From Candidatus Binatus soli (GTDB taxonomy: Bacteria; Desulfobacterota; Binatia; Binatales; Binataceae): a DNA stretch of 64,000 bases. The notes beneath the pieces are model-generated. The model was not told the DNA's origin and made no database searches. It saw only the letters and a program-made list of their open reading frames with translations. Shown here one piece after another: positions 1-12,629 of the stretch (positions are counted from its first letter, which is position 1; every line of letters begins with the position of its first letter). The stretch lies in assembly GCA_002479255.1 (NCBI GenBank), contig DLMJ01000038.1:1-64000 (forward strand), in the 5' to 3' direction. A program made the translations under genes and the position numbers.

Positions 1-45
1 AAAGGTTCTGACGACGTACACCCCGTTTGCTGGCCTACTCGGGGT

Positions 46-990
46 TTAATTCTGTGTCATCGGGGAGATGCGGACGCCGCGGCGCGCCTCGAACTCGCTC
101 GCTCGCAACTTTAGGAGCAGCTCGGACGTGTTCGGGTACAGCTTGAACACCGCCATCTTGTCGAAGGGCCATTCGCGCGGATCGTCGCTCAGGAGATGTG
201 GTGACGGCAGCAGGGCGGGATCGGAAGGCACGTAGCGGCCGCCAGCGTGCTCAACCGTGATGGTGTTCTGCGGCCAGTCGCGGATCACGGCCAGCACTTG
301 CGCCCTGGTGCGGGCGACCAGGTTGCGGACTTGGCGCGGATTGAGTTTGATGCCCGCGGCGGGCGCGCTCAGGAAGCGAGCCACGGGTTGGTAGTCGCTC
401 AGATGCCGGCCGCCGCGCGCCCTTTGCAGGCGCAAAACCAGGAACGTCACGTAGTCCGCAACTTCGGGATCGCCCACCGTTTGGCCCGGCCCCCTCAGCC
501 GTCGCGCAAGTTTCCGTACTCGAAGCTCCTCGCGTATCTCGACCTTACGCGCGGCCGTCACGTGGCGCGAGCCGAGCGCCCCGGCGAGCGCCCTGGGCGT
601 GGGTTCCAGCGCGTCGCCTGCCGCCGCGACGCAGCGAACAAACAGCCGACCCTCGAGAAAGGTCTCGAACTCCGCGAGCAGGAAAGCCGCAAACTCGGGC
701 ACGCCAACCTGCTCCGCGATCTGCCTTGCCGCGCGCCGCCGCGCCGGCGTGTAAGTTATCCGGCGCGCGTCGGACGCCGCGGACTCTCTTATGGCGTCGA
801 GATTGAGACTGCCGCGATCGCCCCGCCGACGATCTGACTGAGTAGGTAAGCGACCGGCTGGATCGCGGCGTCGGGTTCTGGATAAGCTTTGCCAGCGTTT
901 CACGACGACCCGATTGTTAAGCCGATCGGGGAAGCGCGCAAGGGCGCCGGCCTCACGGCGCCCTTTGCATTTTCGGCTCACCGTCTTCAT
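46..990 (-). CDS. Uncharacterised basic protein
   Basis: I do not recognise this 314-residue protein. The ATG at 990 is supported by a GGGAG ribosome-binding sequence a few bases upstream. The first 60 or so residues are very rich in Arg and Lys and probably disordered. Residues from about 85 onward alternate helical hydrophobic and charged stretches (for example PEFAAFLLAEFETFLEGRLF), as expected for a folded alpha-helical protein. No catalytic motif, signal peptide or membrane segment is visible. A plus-strand reading frame overlaps most of it but has the Arg/Pro-rich composition of a shadow. A weak inverted repeat (ACCCCG/CGGGGT, 20-45) lies just past the stop. Confidence 0.55.
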   Translation of the reverse strand: MKTVSRKCKGRREAGALARFPDRLNNRVVVKRWQSLSRTRRRDPAGRLPTQSDRRRGDRGSLNLDAIRESAASDARRITYTPARRRAARQIAEQVGVPEFAAFLLAEFETFLEGRLFVRCVAAAGDALEPTPRALAGALGSRHVTAARKVEIREELRVRKLARRLRGPGQTVGDPEVADYVTFLVLRLQRARGGRHLSDYQPVARFLSAPAAGIKLNPRQVRNLVARTRAQVLAVIRDWPQNTITVEHAGGRYVPSDPALLPSPHLLSDDPREWPFDKMAVFKLYPNTSELLLKLRASEFEARRGVRISPMTQN

Positions 991-1554
991 CGCGCTCCCT
1001 GCTCGCGCTCGCCGCGGCCCTTCACGGCTTCACTCGCTCGCCTTGCTCCGTAGTGCAGCTCGCGCCGCACTCGGCAGCCCAGGGCAACACCTAGACCAAG
1101 GCTGAATCGTCTCTGCTAGCCGCGCGCCCGTCGCGGTGCGGAGCCGCGCTGCTCACCACGTCGGCGAGTGTTGCACGCGATCGCTCGATTCAGCGGTTCG
1201 GCCGCCGGCGGATCGTGGCTTCCCGCGCCCCGCGCCGCGCTCGCCAAGTTCCCGCTTCCAGTCGCGCCGAGTATACATTCCGGCGACAGGCTGGCAGCAC
1301 TCCTGTCAACAGCCTGTTGCAAAGAAATTGTCGGACCGGCTTCAGCCCAACAGATTTGTGCAAGGAATTCCTATTTTTTGCTGCGCTGACGGCATCTGCC
1401 CGTCGCGCCGACGGGGTCCCCCTTTCCAGCCCGCTACTCGAACCTTTCTCACCCGCGCGATTTTCCCGTCGAGAGATTTTCCTCCCCTCCTCGCCTCAGC
1501 TCGACTCCCCCTGCTTGACAGCCCGTGCCGTAGAAAATAGCCCGGAGAGTGCCT
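991..1554. other. Intergenic stretch without a recognisable gene
   Basis: About 560 bases lie between two divergently oriented uncharacterised genes. Several open frames cross it, but all have Arg/Ala/Ser-rich shadow composition and no convincing ribosome-binding site. I see no RNA gene or clear repeat. It presumably holds the promoters of both flanking genes. Confidence 0.5.
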
Positions 1555-2052
1555 ATGAATGGAACCGCGACGCCGGCGAACTTGAGCGGCAACCCCGCGA
1601 TGGCTGTCCGCTTCAGGATATGGCGCGAGCGCATCTTGCCGCGCGCCGCATACCGGATCGAGCCTCGCTTTTGGACGCCGGACGGGTTTCAGTTCGCCGA
1701 AGGGAAGGCAGACTGGCAACGCCGCGCACTCAAAAGTTTCGAGCCGCGCGTGACTGGCATGGCGTGGACCTCTAGCCGCCTGTACCTGGTCATCGCCACC
1801 AACACCGCGGTCTATGAGCACGCCGCGCAGTTAATGCACGCGCGCGCCCTGCTTCGCGCCGATCCCGACTACGCGGAGCACCGCGGCAAGCGCGTCTCGA
1901 TGATTCTGCTCGCCCGCAAGGTTGAACCGGCGATCGCCGATTTCGCCCGCCGCCAGCGCGTGCGGGTCTTCGTACCGGCTGCCGTGGTCGGCGCCGAAGC
2001 CGCGACCTCTCCCGAGCCCGACAGCGCCGACAGCCGGGCAAACGGCCACTAA
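1555..2052 (+). CDS. Uncharacterised protein
   Basis: This 165-residue protein starts at ATG 1555, seven bases after a GGAG at 1544-1547. A GTG at 1549 would be too close to that site. The central part (TSSRLYLVIATNTAVYEHAA) and a later segment (KRVSMILLARKVEPAIADFA followed by RRQRVRVFVP) show alternating beta strands and helices. The second segment loosely recalls the C-terminal strands of PDDEXK-type nuclease folds, but no complete D-ExK site is visible, so no function is assigned. The C-terminus is Ala/Pro/Ser-rich. It stands alone, 80 bases before a tRNA gene on the other strand. Confidence 0.6.
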   Translation: MNGTATPANLSGNPAMAVRFRIWRERILPRAAYRIEPRFWTPDGFQFAEGKADWQRRALKSFEPRVTGMAWTSSRLYLVIATNTAVYEHAAQLMHARALLRADPDYAEHRGKRVSMILLARKVEPAIADFARRQRVRVFVPAAVVGAEAATSPEPDSADSRANGH

Positions 2053-2132
2053 AACGGCCACTTGGCCTCTATCGCGCCCGCGCCGTGATGTCTCGCGTCG
2101 CGCTAAAGTCCTTCTCTCCGTATGGGGATATG

Positions 2133-2207
2133 TGGTGGGCGGTGTCCGGTTTGAACGGACGACCCTCGGCTTGTAAGGCCGATGCTCTACCACTGAGCTA
2201 ACCGCCC
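2133..2207 (-). tRNA. tRNA-Val (UAC anticodon)
   Basis: The minus strand folds into a complete cloverleaf. The acceptor arm is GGGCGGT/ACCGCCC, the D arm contains AGCTCAGTGGTAGAGC, the anticodon stem TCGGC/GCCGA holds loop CTTACAA (anticodon TAC), and the T arm contains GTTCAAAC. The CCA end is encoded (2133-2135). A UAC anticodon reads valine GUN codons. It lies downstream of hup on the same strand. Confidence 0.95.
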
Positions 2208-2301
2208 GCGGCCGAAGTCCTGGCAAAGGAGGGCGCCTACGTGCGTCTTCAACACACGGGCCGCCCTGTTGAACTTATTTGATCGAGGCCGCGCGAGCCG
2301 G

Positions 2302-2622
2302 TCACGAACCTGCCGACGGCGACGACGACGCCGGCGCGGCGCTGACGCCTTCGTTGAGCGAGTCCTTCAATTGCTTGCCCGGCTTGAACTTTGCCGACCG
2401 GCTCGCCGCAATCTCGATCGATTCGCCGGTCTTTGGATTGCGGCCAGTGCGCGCCTGCCGTTCCGATACTGAAAACGTTCCGAAGCCCGAGATGTTCACA
2501 CGCTCGCCCTGGCGCAGCGCGGCGATGACGTCGTCGAGCACGATGTTAATTGCGCGTTCGGCATCGGCCTTGTTGAGCGGAAGCTTGTTCGACAGCGCCT
2601 CTATGAGTTCAGCCTTGGTCAT
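2302..2622 (-). CDS. hup: HU family DNA-binding protein
   Basis: This is a nucleoid protein that binds and bends DNA as a dimer. The start is ATG 2622 (MTKAELIEAL), the family's normal N-terminus; the longer open frame upstream is not conserved-looking. The core (residues 1-90) contains the GFGTFSV turn and the RTGRNPKTG segment of the DNA-binding beta arm, ending in FKPGKQLK. A 16-residue Ala/Ser/Pro tail (SAAPASSSPSAGS) is longer than in E. coli HU (90 residues). It lies immediately downstream of lon, the same position as hupB in E. coli. Confidence 0.95.
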   Translation of the reverse strand: MTKAELIEALSNKLPLNKADAERAINIVLDDVIAALRQGERVNISGFGTFSVSERQARTGRNPKTGESIEIAASRSAKFKPGKQLKDSLNEGVSAAPASSSPSAGS

Positions 2623-2720
2623 ATGTAGCCTTCGGCGGTCTTCCCGAATATCTGCGACCGCACATTTTAGCCGCGCGCTTCCGGTTCCCACCGGAATTCG
2701 CGGCGTCCCCCGCTCAGAAC

Positions 2721-5195
2721 CTACGACAAGTTCGTGGATACTGTAGTATCCTCTTCGTCTCCTGGCGTCATTAGACCCTTCGGTTCCGGCTCGCGCAGGA
2801 ACGCGAGGTCGCTCTCGCCCTTGCCCGACTTGAAGAACGCATCCGGATCGGTCAGCACCAGCGCGTGCTTGAGCACTTCGTCCATGTGCTCGACCTGAAT
2901 CAAGGTGATGCCCTTCATGATCTGCGGAGGGATCTCCTCGATGTCCTTGGCGTTATCCTTGGGCATCAGGATCGTCTTGATGCCGCCGCGATGCGCCGCG
3001 AGCACCTTCTCCTTGAGTCCTCCAATCGGCAGCACCCTTCCGCGCAGCGTAATTTCGCCCGTCATCGCAAGGTCGTTGCGAATCGGCGAGCGCGTGAGCG
3101 CCGATACCAGCGCGGTCGCGAGCGTGATTCCCGCCGACGGCCCGTCCTTGGGAATCGCGCCTTCGGGAACGTGGATGTGGATGTCGATCCGGTGATAGAA
3201 GCCACGATCGAGGCCGAGCACTTCCGCCCGCGAACGGACATACGAAAGCGCAGCCTGCGCCGATTCCTGCATCACGTCACCGAGCTGGCCGGTGATGGTC
3301 AGCTTGCCGCGTCCCGGAACGATCGTCACCTCGACGCTGAGCAGCTCGCCGCCGAGCTCCGTCCACGCCAGCCCGGTCGCCACTCCCACCTGCGGTACGG
3401 TCTCCGCCGTGCCGTAGCGGAACTTCGGAACGCCGAGGTACTTGCCCAGACTCGAACTTGAAACCTTGACGTGCGCGTTGCGATCGGTCTTGACGACTTC
3501 GACCGCAACCTTGCGGCAGATCGAGGCGAGTTCGCGCTCGAGATTTCTGACCCCCGCTTCGCGCGTGTAATGGCGGATGATGCCCTGGATCGCGCCGTCG
3601 GAGACCTCGATGTTCTCCGGCCGCAGCCCGTTGGCCTCCTGCTGCTTCTTCAGCAGGTACTTCTTGGCGATATTGAGCTTTTCCAATTCCGTGTAGCCGG
3701 GGATCCGGATGACTTCCATCCGGTCCTGGAGCGGCCGCGGGATGCGGTCGAGCGTATTCGCCGTCGTGATGAACAGCACTTTCGACAAATCGTAATCGCA
3801 GTCGAGATAGTGGTCGTTAAACGTGCAGTTCTGCTCGGGATCGAGAACTTCGAGCAGCGCCGATGACGGATCGCCGCGGAAGTCAGTGGACATCTTGTCC
3901 ACTTCGTCGAACAGCAGCACGGGGTTGGACGACCCGGCCTTGCGAATCGACTGGATCACCTTGCCTGGCAGCGCGCCGATGTAAGTCCGGCGATGGCCGC
4001 GTATTTCGGCTTCGTCGCGCACGCCGCCCAGCGACACGCGCACGAATTTGCGTCCGGTCGCGCGCGCCACCGACTTGCCCAGCGAGGTCTTGCCGACGCC
4101 CGGAGGTCCGACCAGGCACAGGATGGGCCCCTTCATCTGGCCGACCAGGGTCTCGACCGCGAGGTATTCCAGGATGCGCTGTTTGACCTTGTCCAGGCCG
4201 TAATGATCTTCTTCGAGCACGCGCTCGGCTTCCTTGATGTCGAGTTTGTCTTCGGTGTACTCGAACCACGGCAGCCCAAGAAACCAATCGAGGTAGTTGC
4301 GCACGACGGTCGCCTCGGCGGACATCGGCGACATCATCTTGAGCTTCTTGATCTCGCGCTCGCACTTCTCGCGGGCCTCGGCGGGCATCTTCTTCTGCCG
4401 AAGTTTTTCTTCCAATTCCTGAATCTCGTTCTTGAATTCGTCCTTCTCGCCGAGCTCCTTCTGAATCGCCCGCATCTGCTCGTTGAGGTAGTACTCCTTG
4501 GACGTCTTCTCCATCTGCTTCTTGACGCGCGAGCGGATGCGTTTTTCGACCTCGAGGATTTCCAGCTCCGAGCGCATGTAGCCGAGAATCTTCTCCAGCC
4601 GCTCGGCCGGGATGGTCGATTCGAGCAGCGCCTGCTTGTCTTCGAGCTTGATCCCGAGATGTCCGACCAGCTTGTCGGCCAGGAACGCGGGATCGTCGAC
4701 GGCCGCGATTGAGGTTACCATCTCGGGCGGAATCTTCTTGTTGAGCCGCGCGTAGTTGTCGAAGGTCGAGACCACCGAGCGCATCAGCGCCTCGACCTCG
4801 GTGGTACGCTCGCTGACTTCCTCGATCTCCTCCGCCTCGACCTGGAAATATTCCTCGTCGGCGACGTAACGGATCACGCGCGCGCGCTTCTTGCCTTCAA
4901 CCAGCGCCTTGACGGTCCCGTCGGGCAGCCGCAACAGCTGCACGACGACGCCGAGCGTGCCGACCGCGTACAAGTCCCGCGGCGTGGGCTCGGCCACCTT
5001 GGGATCCTTCTGCGTCACCAGCAGAATCGGGGTCTTCTTGGCCTCGGCGGCTTCCAGAGCCTTGATCGACTTCTGGCGTCCGACGAAGATGGGATAGACT
5101 TCGTGTGGGAAAACGATCAGTTCGCGCAACGGGAACAATGGCACCACGTTCGTCGTTGCATCGCGATTATCTTTCTTGTCATTGCGAAAAAGCAT
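2721..5195 (-). CDS. lon: ATP-dependent protease Lon
   Basis: This cytoplasmic AAA+ serine protease degrades misfolded and regulatory proteins. Its 824 residues match bacterial LonA length. Residues 1-200 are the substrate-binding LAN domain (VVPLFPLRELIVFPHEVYPI), followed by coiled coil. The ATPase has Walker A GPPGVGKT at 363-370 and Walker B LLFDEVDK at 427-434. The protease domain has the Ser-Lys dyad: Ser687 in PKDGPSAG and Lys730 in GGLKEK. It is 24 bases downstream of clpX and part of the tig-clpP-clpX-lon block. No heat-shock promoter could be assigned by eye. Confidence 0.98.
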   Translation of the reverse strand: MLFRNDKKDNRDATTNVVPLFPLRELIVFPHEVYPIFVGRQKSIKALEAAEAKKTPILLVTQKDPKVAEPTPRDLYAVGTLGVVVQLLRLPDGTVKALVEGKKRARVIRYVADEEYFQVEAEEIEEVSERTTEVEALMRSVVSTFDNYARLNKKIPPEMVTSIAAVDDPAFLADKLVGHLGIKLEDKQALLESTIPAERLEKILGYMRSELEILEVEKRIRSRVKKQMEKTSKEYYLNEQMRAIQKELGEKDEFKNEIQELEEKLRQKKMPAEAREKCEREIKKLKMMSPMSAEATVVRNYLDWFLGLPWFEYTEDKLDIKEAERVLEEDHYGLDKVKQRILEYLAVETLVGQMKGPILCLVGPPGVGKTSLGKSVARATGRKFVRVSLGGVRDEAEIRGHRRTYIGALPGKVIQSIRKAGSSNPVLLFDEVDKMSTDFRGDPSSALLEVLDPEQNCTFNDHYLDCDYDLSKVLFITTANTLDRIPRPLQDRMEVIRIPGYTELEKLNIAKKYLLKKQQEANGLRPENIEVSDGAIQGIIRHYTREAGVRNLERELASICRKVAVEVVKTDRNAHVKVSSSSLGKYLGVPKFRYGTAETVPQVGVATGLAWTELGGELLSVEVTIVPGRGKLTITGQLGDVMQESAQAALSYVRSRAEVLGLDRGFYHRIDIHIHVPEGAIPKDGPSAGITLATALVSALTRSPIRNDLAMTGEITLRGRVLPIGGLKEKVLAAHRGGIKTILMPKDNAKDIEEIPPQIMKGITLIQVEHMDEVLKHALVLTDPDAFFKSGKGESDLAFLREPEPKGLMTPGDEEDTTVSTNLS

Positions 5196-5219
5196 CTTGT
5201 AGTTCTCGAGTCTCCCGGG

Positions 5220-6470
<1,251 letters not shown>

Positions 6471-6485
6471 ACTGCCTCCCGCGGC

Positions 6486-7082
6486 TCACTTGGAGGGCCT
6501 TCGGCTAACGATTATCTCATCAATCAGTCCGTATTCAACCGCCTGCTCCGGCGACATGAAATAATCGCGATCGGTATCCTTCTCGATCTTACGCAGATTC
6601 TGTCCGGTATGCTTCATTATGATGCTGTTGATGTCCTCCCGCGCGCGCAAAATTTCCTTCGCGTGTATTTCGAGGTCGCTCGCCTGTCCCTGCATTCCGC
6701 CCAGCGGCTGATGCAGGATGATTCGCGCATGCGGGAGCGCGTAGCGCCGTCCCTTCGCACCCGCCAGCAGCAGGATTGCGCCCATGCTGCCCGCCTGACC
6801 CATGCACAGCGTCGATACGGGAGGCCGGATGAACTCCATCGTGTCGTAAATCGCCATCCCGGCCGTCACCGACCCGCCCGGCGAATTGATGTAAAAGTTG
6901 ATCTCTTTTTCGGGGTCTTCGGATTCGAGGAACAGAAATTGAGCCGTGATCAGGTTGGCGACGTCGTCGGTGACTTCGGTGCCGAGAAAAACGATGCGGT
7001 CTTTCAGCAGGCGAGAGTAGATGTCATAGGCCCGCTCTCCGCGGCCGGTCTGTTCGATGACAATCGGTACCAGGGTGCTCAT
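6486..7082 (-). CDS. clpP: ClpP, ATP-dependent Clp protease proteolytic subunit
   Basis: This is the serine peptidase that forms the double-heptamer chamber docked to ClpX. I chose ATG 7082 (MSTLVPIVIEQTGRGERAYD) because family members start there; a GTG 18 bases upstream is possible. With this start the protein has 198 residues and the catalytic triad is Ser99 (GQAGSMGA), His124 (ILHQPLGG) and Asp173 (DRDYFMS). It is spaced 15 bases from clpX and about 120 from tig on the same strand, as in many bacteria. Confidence 0.98.
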   Translation of the reverse strand: MSTLVPIVIEQTGRGERAYDIYSRLLKDRIVFLGTEVTDDVANLITAQFLFLESEDPEKEINFYINSPGGSVTAGMAIYDTMEFIRPPVSTLCMGQAGSMGAILLLAGAKGRRYALPHARIILHQPLGGMQGQASDLEIHAKEILRAREDINSIIMKHTGQNLRKIEKDTDRDYFMSPEQAVEYGLIDEIIVSRRPSK

Positions 7083-7205
7083 AAATCCGGTCCGCGCCAC
7101 AGCCAGGTCGCGACAATTGAGAGAAGGCCGCTGACGCCTTCAAATTGTAACGTCTGGGAAATGGTCGAGCAACCGTGATTGGCTCCGAACGAAGTTGCAT
7201 CGACG

Positions 7206-8507
7206 CTACTTCGGCTCGGATGCTGCATCTTCACGCTTGGCGCGGCTCAAAATAAAGTCCAGCGCCTTCTCCCGCCGCATCGATTGCCTCAGCGCCTCGC
7301 GATTCTCTTGCTTGCGGTAAAACTCGGCGGCGCGGTCGCGATTACGCCCGCTCTGCGTGACGATTGCCGCCACCCGCGCACCCAGCTCCCCGTCATCGAT
7401 CTCGATCTTTTCCTGCTCCGCGAGCGCGTCCACGATCAGCTCGGTGCGCGCGCGCTTCTCGGCCCGCGTCTTCAGGTCGTCGGCGCTCTGCTTGACCCGC
7501 TCGCCGGCTTCCTCGTGCGACAGGCCGCCCGCTTCGAGCGTCTGATGCAGCTCGGCTTCCATCGCATTCAGCTCGCGCGCGACCAGCGATTCGGGCAGCT
7601 CGACCGGATTGCGCTCGATCACGAGATCGAGCAGTCCCTGCCGCGCGCGCGCGTTGGCCTCCTGCTTGGCGTGCGCGAGCAGTTCGCCGCGAACGCGGGT
7701 GCGGAACGCCTCGAGGTTTTCGTCGCCGAGATCCTTGGCGAAGTCATCATCGACGGCCGGCAACTCGCGCCGGTAGATCTCCTTGGGCGTCGCGCGCCAT
7801 TCGATCGTTTTGCCGGCGAGGTCTTTGTGGCTGTAGTCCGCCGGGTAGCTCTTCGAGGCCTTCATCTGCTTGCCCAGCTCCGCGCCCTTGAGCACTTCGT
7901 ACACGCCGTGGGCCAGCGCGCGCTCGGAAACTTCCACCAGCCGATCGTCGGGACGGGTGCTCGACAGCGGCTTGCCGTCCTCGAAGGCCTCGACCGAGGC
8001 GAGCGCGTAATCGCCGTCCTCGACGACGGTGCGATCCTCGATCTTCTTGAGCGTCGCCTGCCGCTCGCGAAAACGCGCGATCGCCTCTTCGACTTCATCG
8101 TCGCTGACCTCGACCTTGGACTCGGGCACCTTGAGACCCTCGTAGTCCTTGACCTCGATCTTCGGACGGAGATCGAACGTCGCGCTGAACTTGAGCGACA
8201 GGTCTTTCTGCAGGTCGCTCTGTTCGGTGACGATTTCGGGCGCCGCGACCGGCTTGAGGTCGTGCTCCTCGAGCGCCTTGTCGGTGTATTCCTTGACGAG
8301 TTTCTGAATCACCTCGCCGCGGACCTGGTCGCCGAAAAATCGCTCGAGCAGATTGCGCGGGGCATGGCCGGGACGGAAGCCCTTGAGCACAACGCCGCGT
8401 TTGAGTTCGTTGAATGCGCGATCCAGCTCGTGCTTGATTTCGTCGGGCTCGACTTCAATCGTAAGTTTGCGCCGGAGACTGCTGGGTTCTTCGATATTTA
8501 CATTCAT
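7206..8507 (-). CDS. tig: Trigger factor, ribosome-associated chaperone
   Basis: This folding chaperone and peptidyl-prolyl isomerase binds at the ribosomal exit tunnel. Its 433 residues are standard length. The ribosome-docking signature GFRPGHAP is at 43-50. A PPIase (FKBP-like) domain follows at roughly 160-245, and a long helical C-terminal chaperone domain has the pattern ELNAMEAELHQTLEAGG. It is the first gene of the minus-strand tig-clpP-clpX-lon-hup block and shares a 243-base divergent promoter region with hppA. Confidence 0.97.
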   Translation of the reverse strand: MNVNIEEPSSLRRKLTIEVEPDEIKHELDRAFNELKRGVVLKGFRPGHAPRNLLERFFGDQVRGEVIQKLVKEYTDKALEEHDLKPVAAPEIVTEQSDLQKDLSLKFSATFDLRPKIEVKDYEGLKVPESKVEVSDDEVEEAIARFRERQATLKKIEDRTVVEDGDYALASVEAFEDGKPLSSTRPDDRLVEVSERALAHGVYEVLKGAELGKQMKASKSYPADYSHKDLAGKTIEWRATPKEIYRRELPAVDDDFAKDLGDENLEAFRTRVRGELLAHAKQEANARARQGLLDLVIERNPVELPESLVARELNAMEAELHQTLEAGGLSHEEAGERVKQSADDLKTRAEKRARTELIVDALAEQEKIEIDDGELGARVAAIVTQSGRNRDRAAEFYRKQENREALRQSMRREKALDFILSRAKREDAASEPK

Positions 8508-8750
8508 GGCGGTTTAACCTTTACAGATAAACACACCGCTGTCGCCGGAATCAACCGAGCGCCGCAATTCGACGCCCATTCGTCCTCGTTGTTTGGCGCC
8601 CCGCCGATAACTGGACTTCGTATTCAGAAAAACCTAGAGTGCCCCAGATACCCAGAGGGTAATCGCTCGGCTATGAACGGCGCGATCAAATTGCACAGCG
8701 GGCGGTGCCCTTAAACAAACCTCGACCTATCCAGGAGACTCGGAATTGCG

Positions 8751-11024
<2,274 letters not shown>

Positions 11025-11050
11025 GCGGATTTCACAGCTCGCATTCCTTG

Positions 11051-11088
11051 AAGGGCCGCACGCATCGTCGTGCGGCCCTTTTCTTTTT
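11051..11088 (+). terminator. Rho-independent terminator of hppA
   Basis: There is a perfect 12-bp stem (AAGGGCCGCACG pairing with CGTGCGGCCCTT) with a 6-base loop, followed by TTCTTTTT. It lies 27 bases after the hppA stop on the plus strand. Confidence 0.93.
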
Positions 11089-11386
11089 GCTTCGATTCCC
11101 AATTCTCCGTATCTTCGCGGTTCATCCCTATGGCAATCGAATATCGCGCACGCCAACGCAGGACCGTTGCCGCCCGCCGAGTACGAAGCGATTCGCGCTC
11201 GATGGCGCTCGGTCGCTCCCCGTGATTGGACTGGACAGCGCTAGCAGTGCGTTCGCCGGACAACAAACAGACGGGCGATAGCGTCGAGGTCGTGTGAGTC
11301 GCCGCCAACCTCGGGTGCAGGCGCCATTGACGGGCGGCTGTCCTGCGGACAATTGTAAGATCAAGCGTAGAAACACTGCTGGAGCA

Positions 11387-11920
11387 ATGGTTCTTCGACC
11401 CGCACACACCGCTTTCCTTTTCTTCATTGCGATTTGCGCAGGTTTGCGCGGCGGTCTGGTCAACGCTGCTGAACACCCCGACGCCTTCCTCACGTACCCC
11501 AATGCCGCAAACGTATGGACTGGCAGTGTGGGCTCGACCGACCAGCTTACCTACGATGTAGTTGCGAAGTATCCAGCCTCTCACGTTATCGGCTGGATTT
11601 CCCGCAAGCTGCAAAAGGCTGGCTGGGAACCTCTTGTGTATGATTTCTTAAACCCGGGCTTACCCTCATCTCGAGTGACGGGTTGGCAGGAGTTCCTGGA
11701 CGGAACAAAAGACCCCACGTTATGTGTTCACCAATGGATTGGCGATTGGAAAGACGCAGCCGGAAATATCGTCAGGTATTTGTTTCGCTATACGCAACTT
11801 GAATGTGGGACCTCCGATCTCACTGACCTCGCAGTGAGCGCTGTATACGTTCCCGCGGCTGCGGCTCGGCAAGCAGAGCAGATGTTCGGGCAGCAGGAGA
11901 AGGAACACAAGCCACAGTGA
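11387..11920 (+). CDS. Secreted protein of unknown function
   Basis: This 177-residue protein starts at ATG 11387; GGAG at 11381 is rather close, so the start is tentative. An N-terminal signal peptide (hydrophobic HTAFLFFIAICAGLRGGLVNA, cut near Ala-Glu) indicates export. The mature part has two Cys residues (LCVHQWIGDW and LECGTSDL) that could form a disulfide, plus aromatic residues, and ends in a charged tail. I recognise no family. The G+C content is visibly lower than hppA's. It is 16 bases upstream of the ICMT-like gene and probably co-transcribed with it. Confidence 0.7.
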   Translation: MVLRPAHTAFLFFIAICAGLRGGLVNAAEHPDAFLTYPNAANVWTGSVGSTDQLTYDVVAKYPASHVIGWISRKLQKAGWEPLVYDFLNPGLPSSRVTGWQEFLDGTKDPTLCVHQWIGDWKDAAGNIVRYLFRYTQLECGTSDLTDLAVSAVYVPAAAARQAEQMFGQQEKEHKPQ

Positions 11921-11936
11921 CTGCGCGCAGGCACGG

Positions 11937-12551
11937 ATGAGTTCCTGGCGTTTTGTCCCGCTTGCGATGCTGGCGATGTACGCAGCCGTGATGAGCGGAA
12001 TCATTCTGCAATACCGCCGCAGGTACGGCCGCTCGCCCATTCGGCTTTCCGGTTCGGATGGGGCCATGGATAGGATTAAGGAGGCCGCCCTCATTCTCTT
12101 TGGTGTTCTGCTTGTTTGGCAGGCCGCTGCGGCCGCCTTTGGGCTGTACATCCCACTGGGGAACCGGCTTTTCGATCCGCTGCCCGCTTTGGGCACGATA
12201 ATCGCGTTTGCGGGTGCGTCATTGATTCTCAGCGCGATCGTGACCATGGGCGCGTCTTGGGACATCCCGATCAGCCCCGAGCAGAACAGTCCCGCGGCTG
12301 GGCTTATAACCTCCGGACCGTTCCGGTTTTCGCGCAATCCGATCTATCTCGGGATGCTCGTAACGCTGGTGGGCTGGATGCTGCTGATTCCGGCGCTGCT
12401 CTCGTTCATCATCCTGATTGGGGCCATCCTGAACCTCCGCCATCAGGCGCTCGAAGAGGAAGAGTATCTGATCCGGACGTACGGCCCGGACTACGCGGTG
12501 TGGGCGCGCGAGGTCGGCCGCTTCGTCCCCTGGTTCGGCCGGCTTGCGTGA
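11937..12551 (+). CDS. Isoprenylcysteine carboxyl methyltransferase (ICMT) family protein
   Basis: This integral membrane methyltransferase-fold protein has 204 residues and about five membrane helices. The family hallmark is in the C-terminal half: GPFRFSRNPIYLGMLVTLVG (the RNPxYLG AdoMet-binding segment), then LEEEEYLIRTYGPDYAVWAR. Bacterial members methylate varied small or lipid substrates, so the true substrate is unknown. It lies 16 bases after a secreted-protein gene and 78 bases before a CPBP/Rce1-type protease gene on the same strand, a pairing that mirrors eukaryotic CAAX processing. Confidence 0.9.
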   Translation: MSSWRFVPLAMLAMYAAVMSGIILQYRRRYGRSPIRLSGSDGAMDRIKEAALILFGVLLVWQAAAAAFGLYIPLGNRLFDPLPALGTIIAFAGASLILSAIVTMGASWDIPISPEQNSPAAGLITSGPFRFSRNPIYLGMLVTLVGWMLLIPALLSFIILIGAILNLRHQALEEEEYLIRTYGPDYAVWAREVGRFVPWFGRLA

Positions 12552-12629
12552 TCGAACCGCGCGCGAATTTAGGATCCGGATCGCTTTCAGCTCAGGAAGA
12601 TTGATAGGTTCTGCCGACCGAACGGACGC

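Noticed and set aside
247..837. Plus-strand open frame opposite the first gene
   Set aside because: Composition and lack of a ribosome-binding site fit a shadow; the minus-strand frame has a good ribosome-binding site and protein-like pattern.
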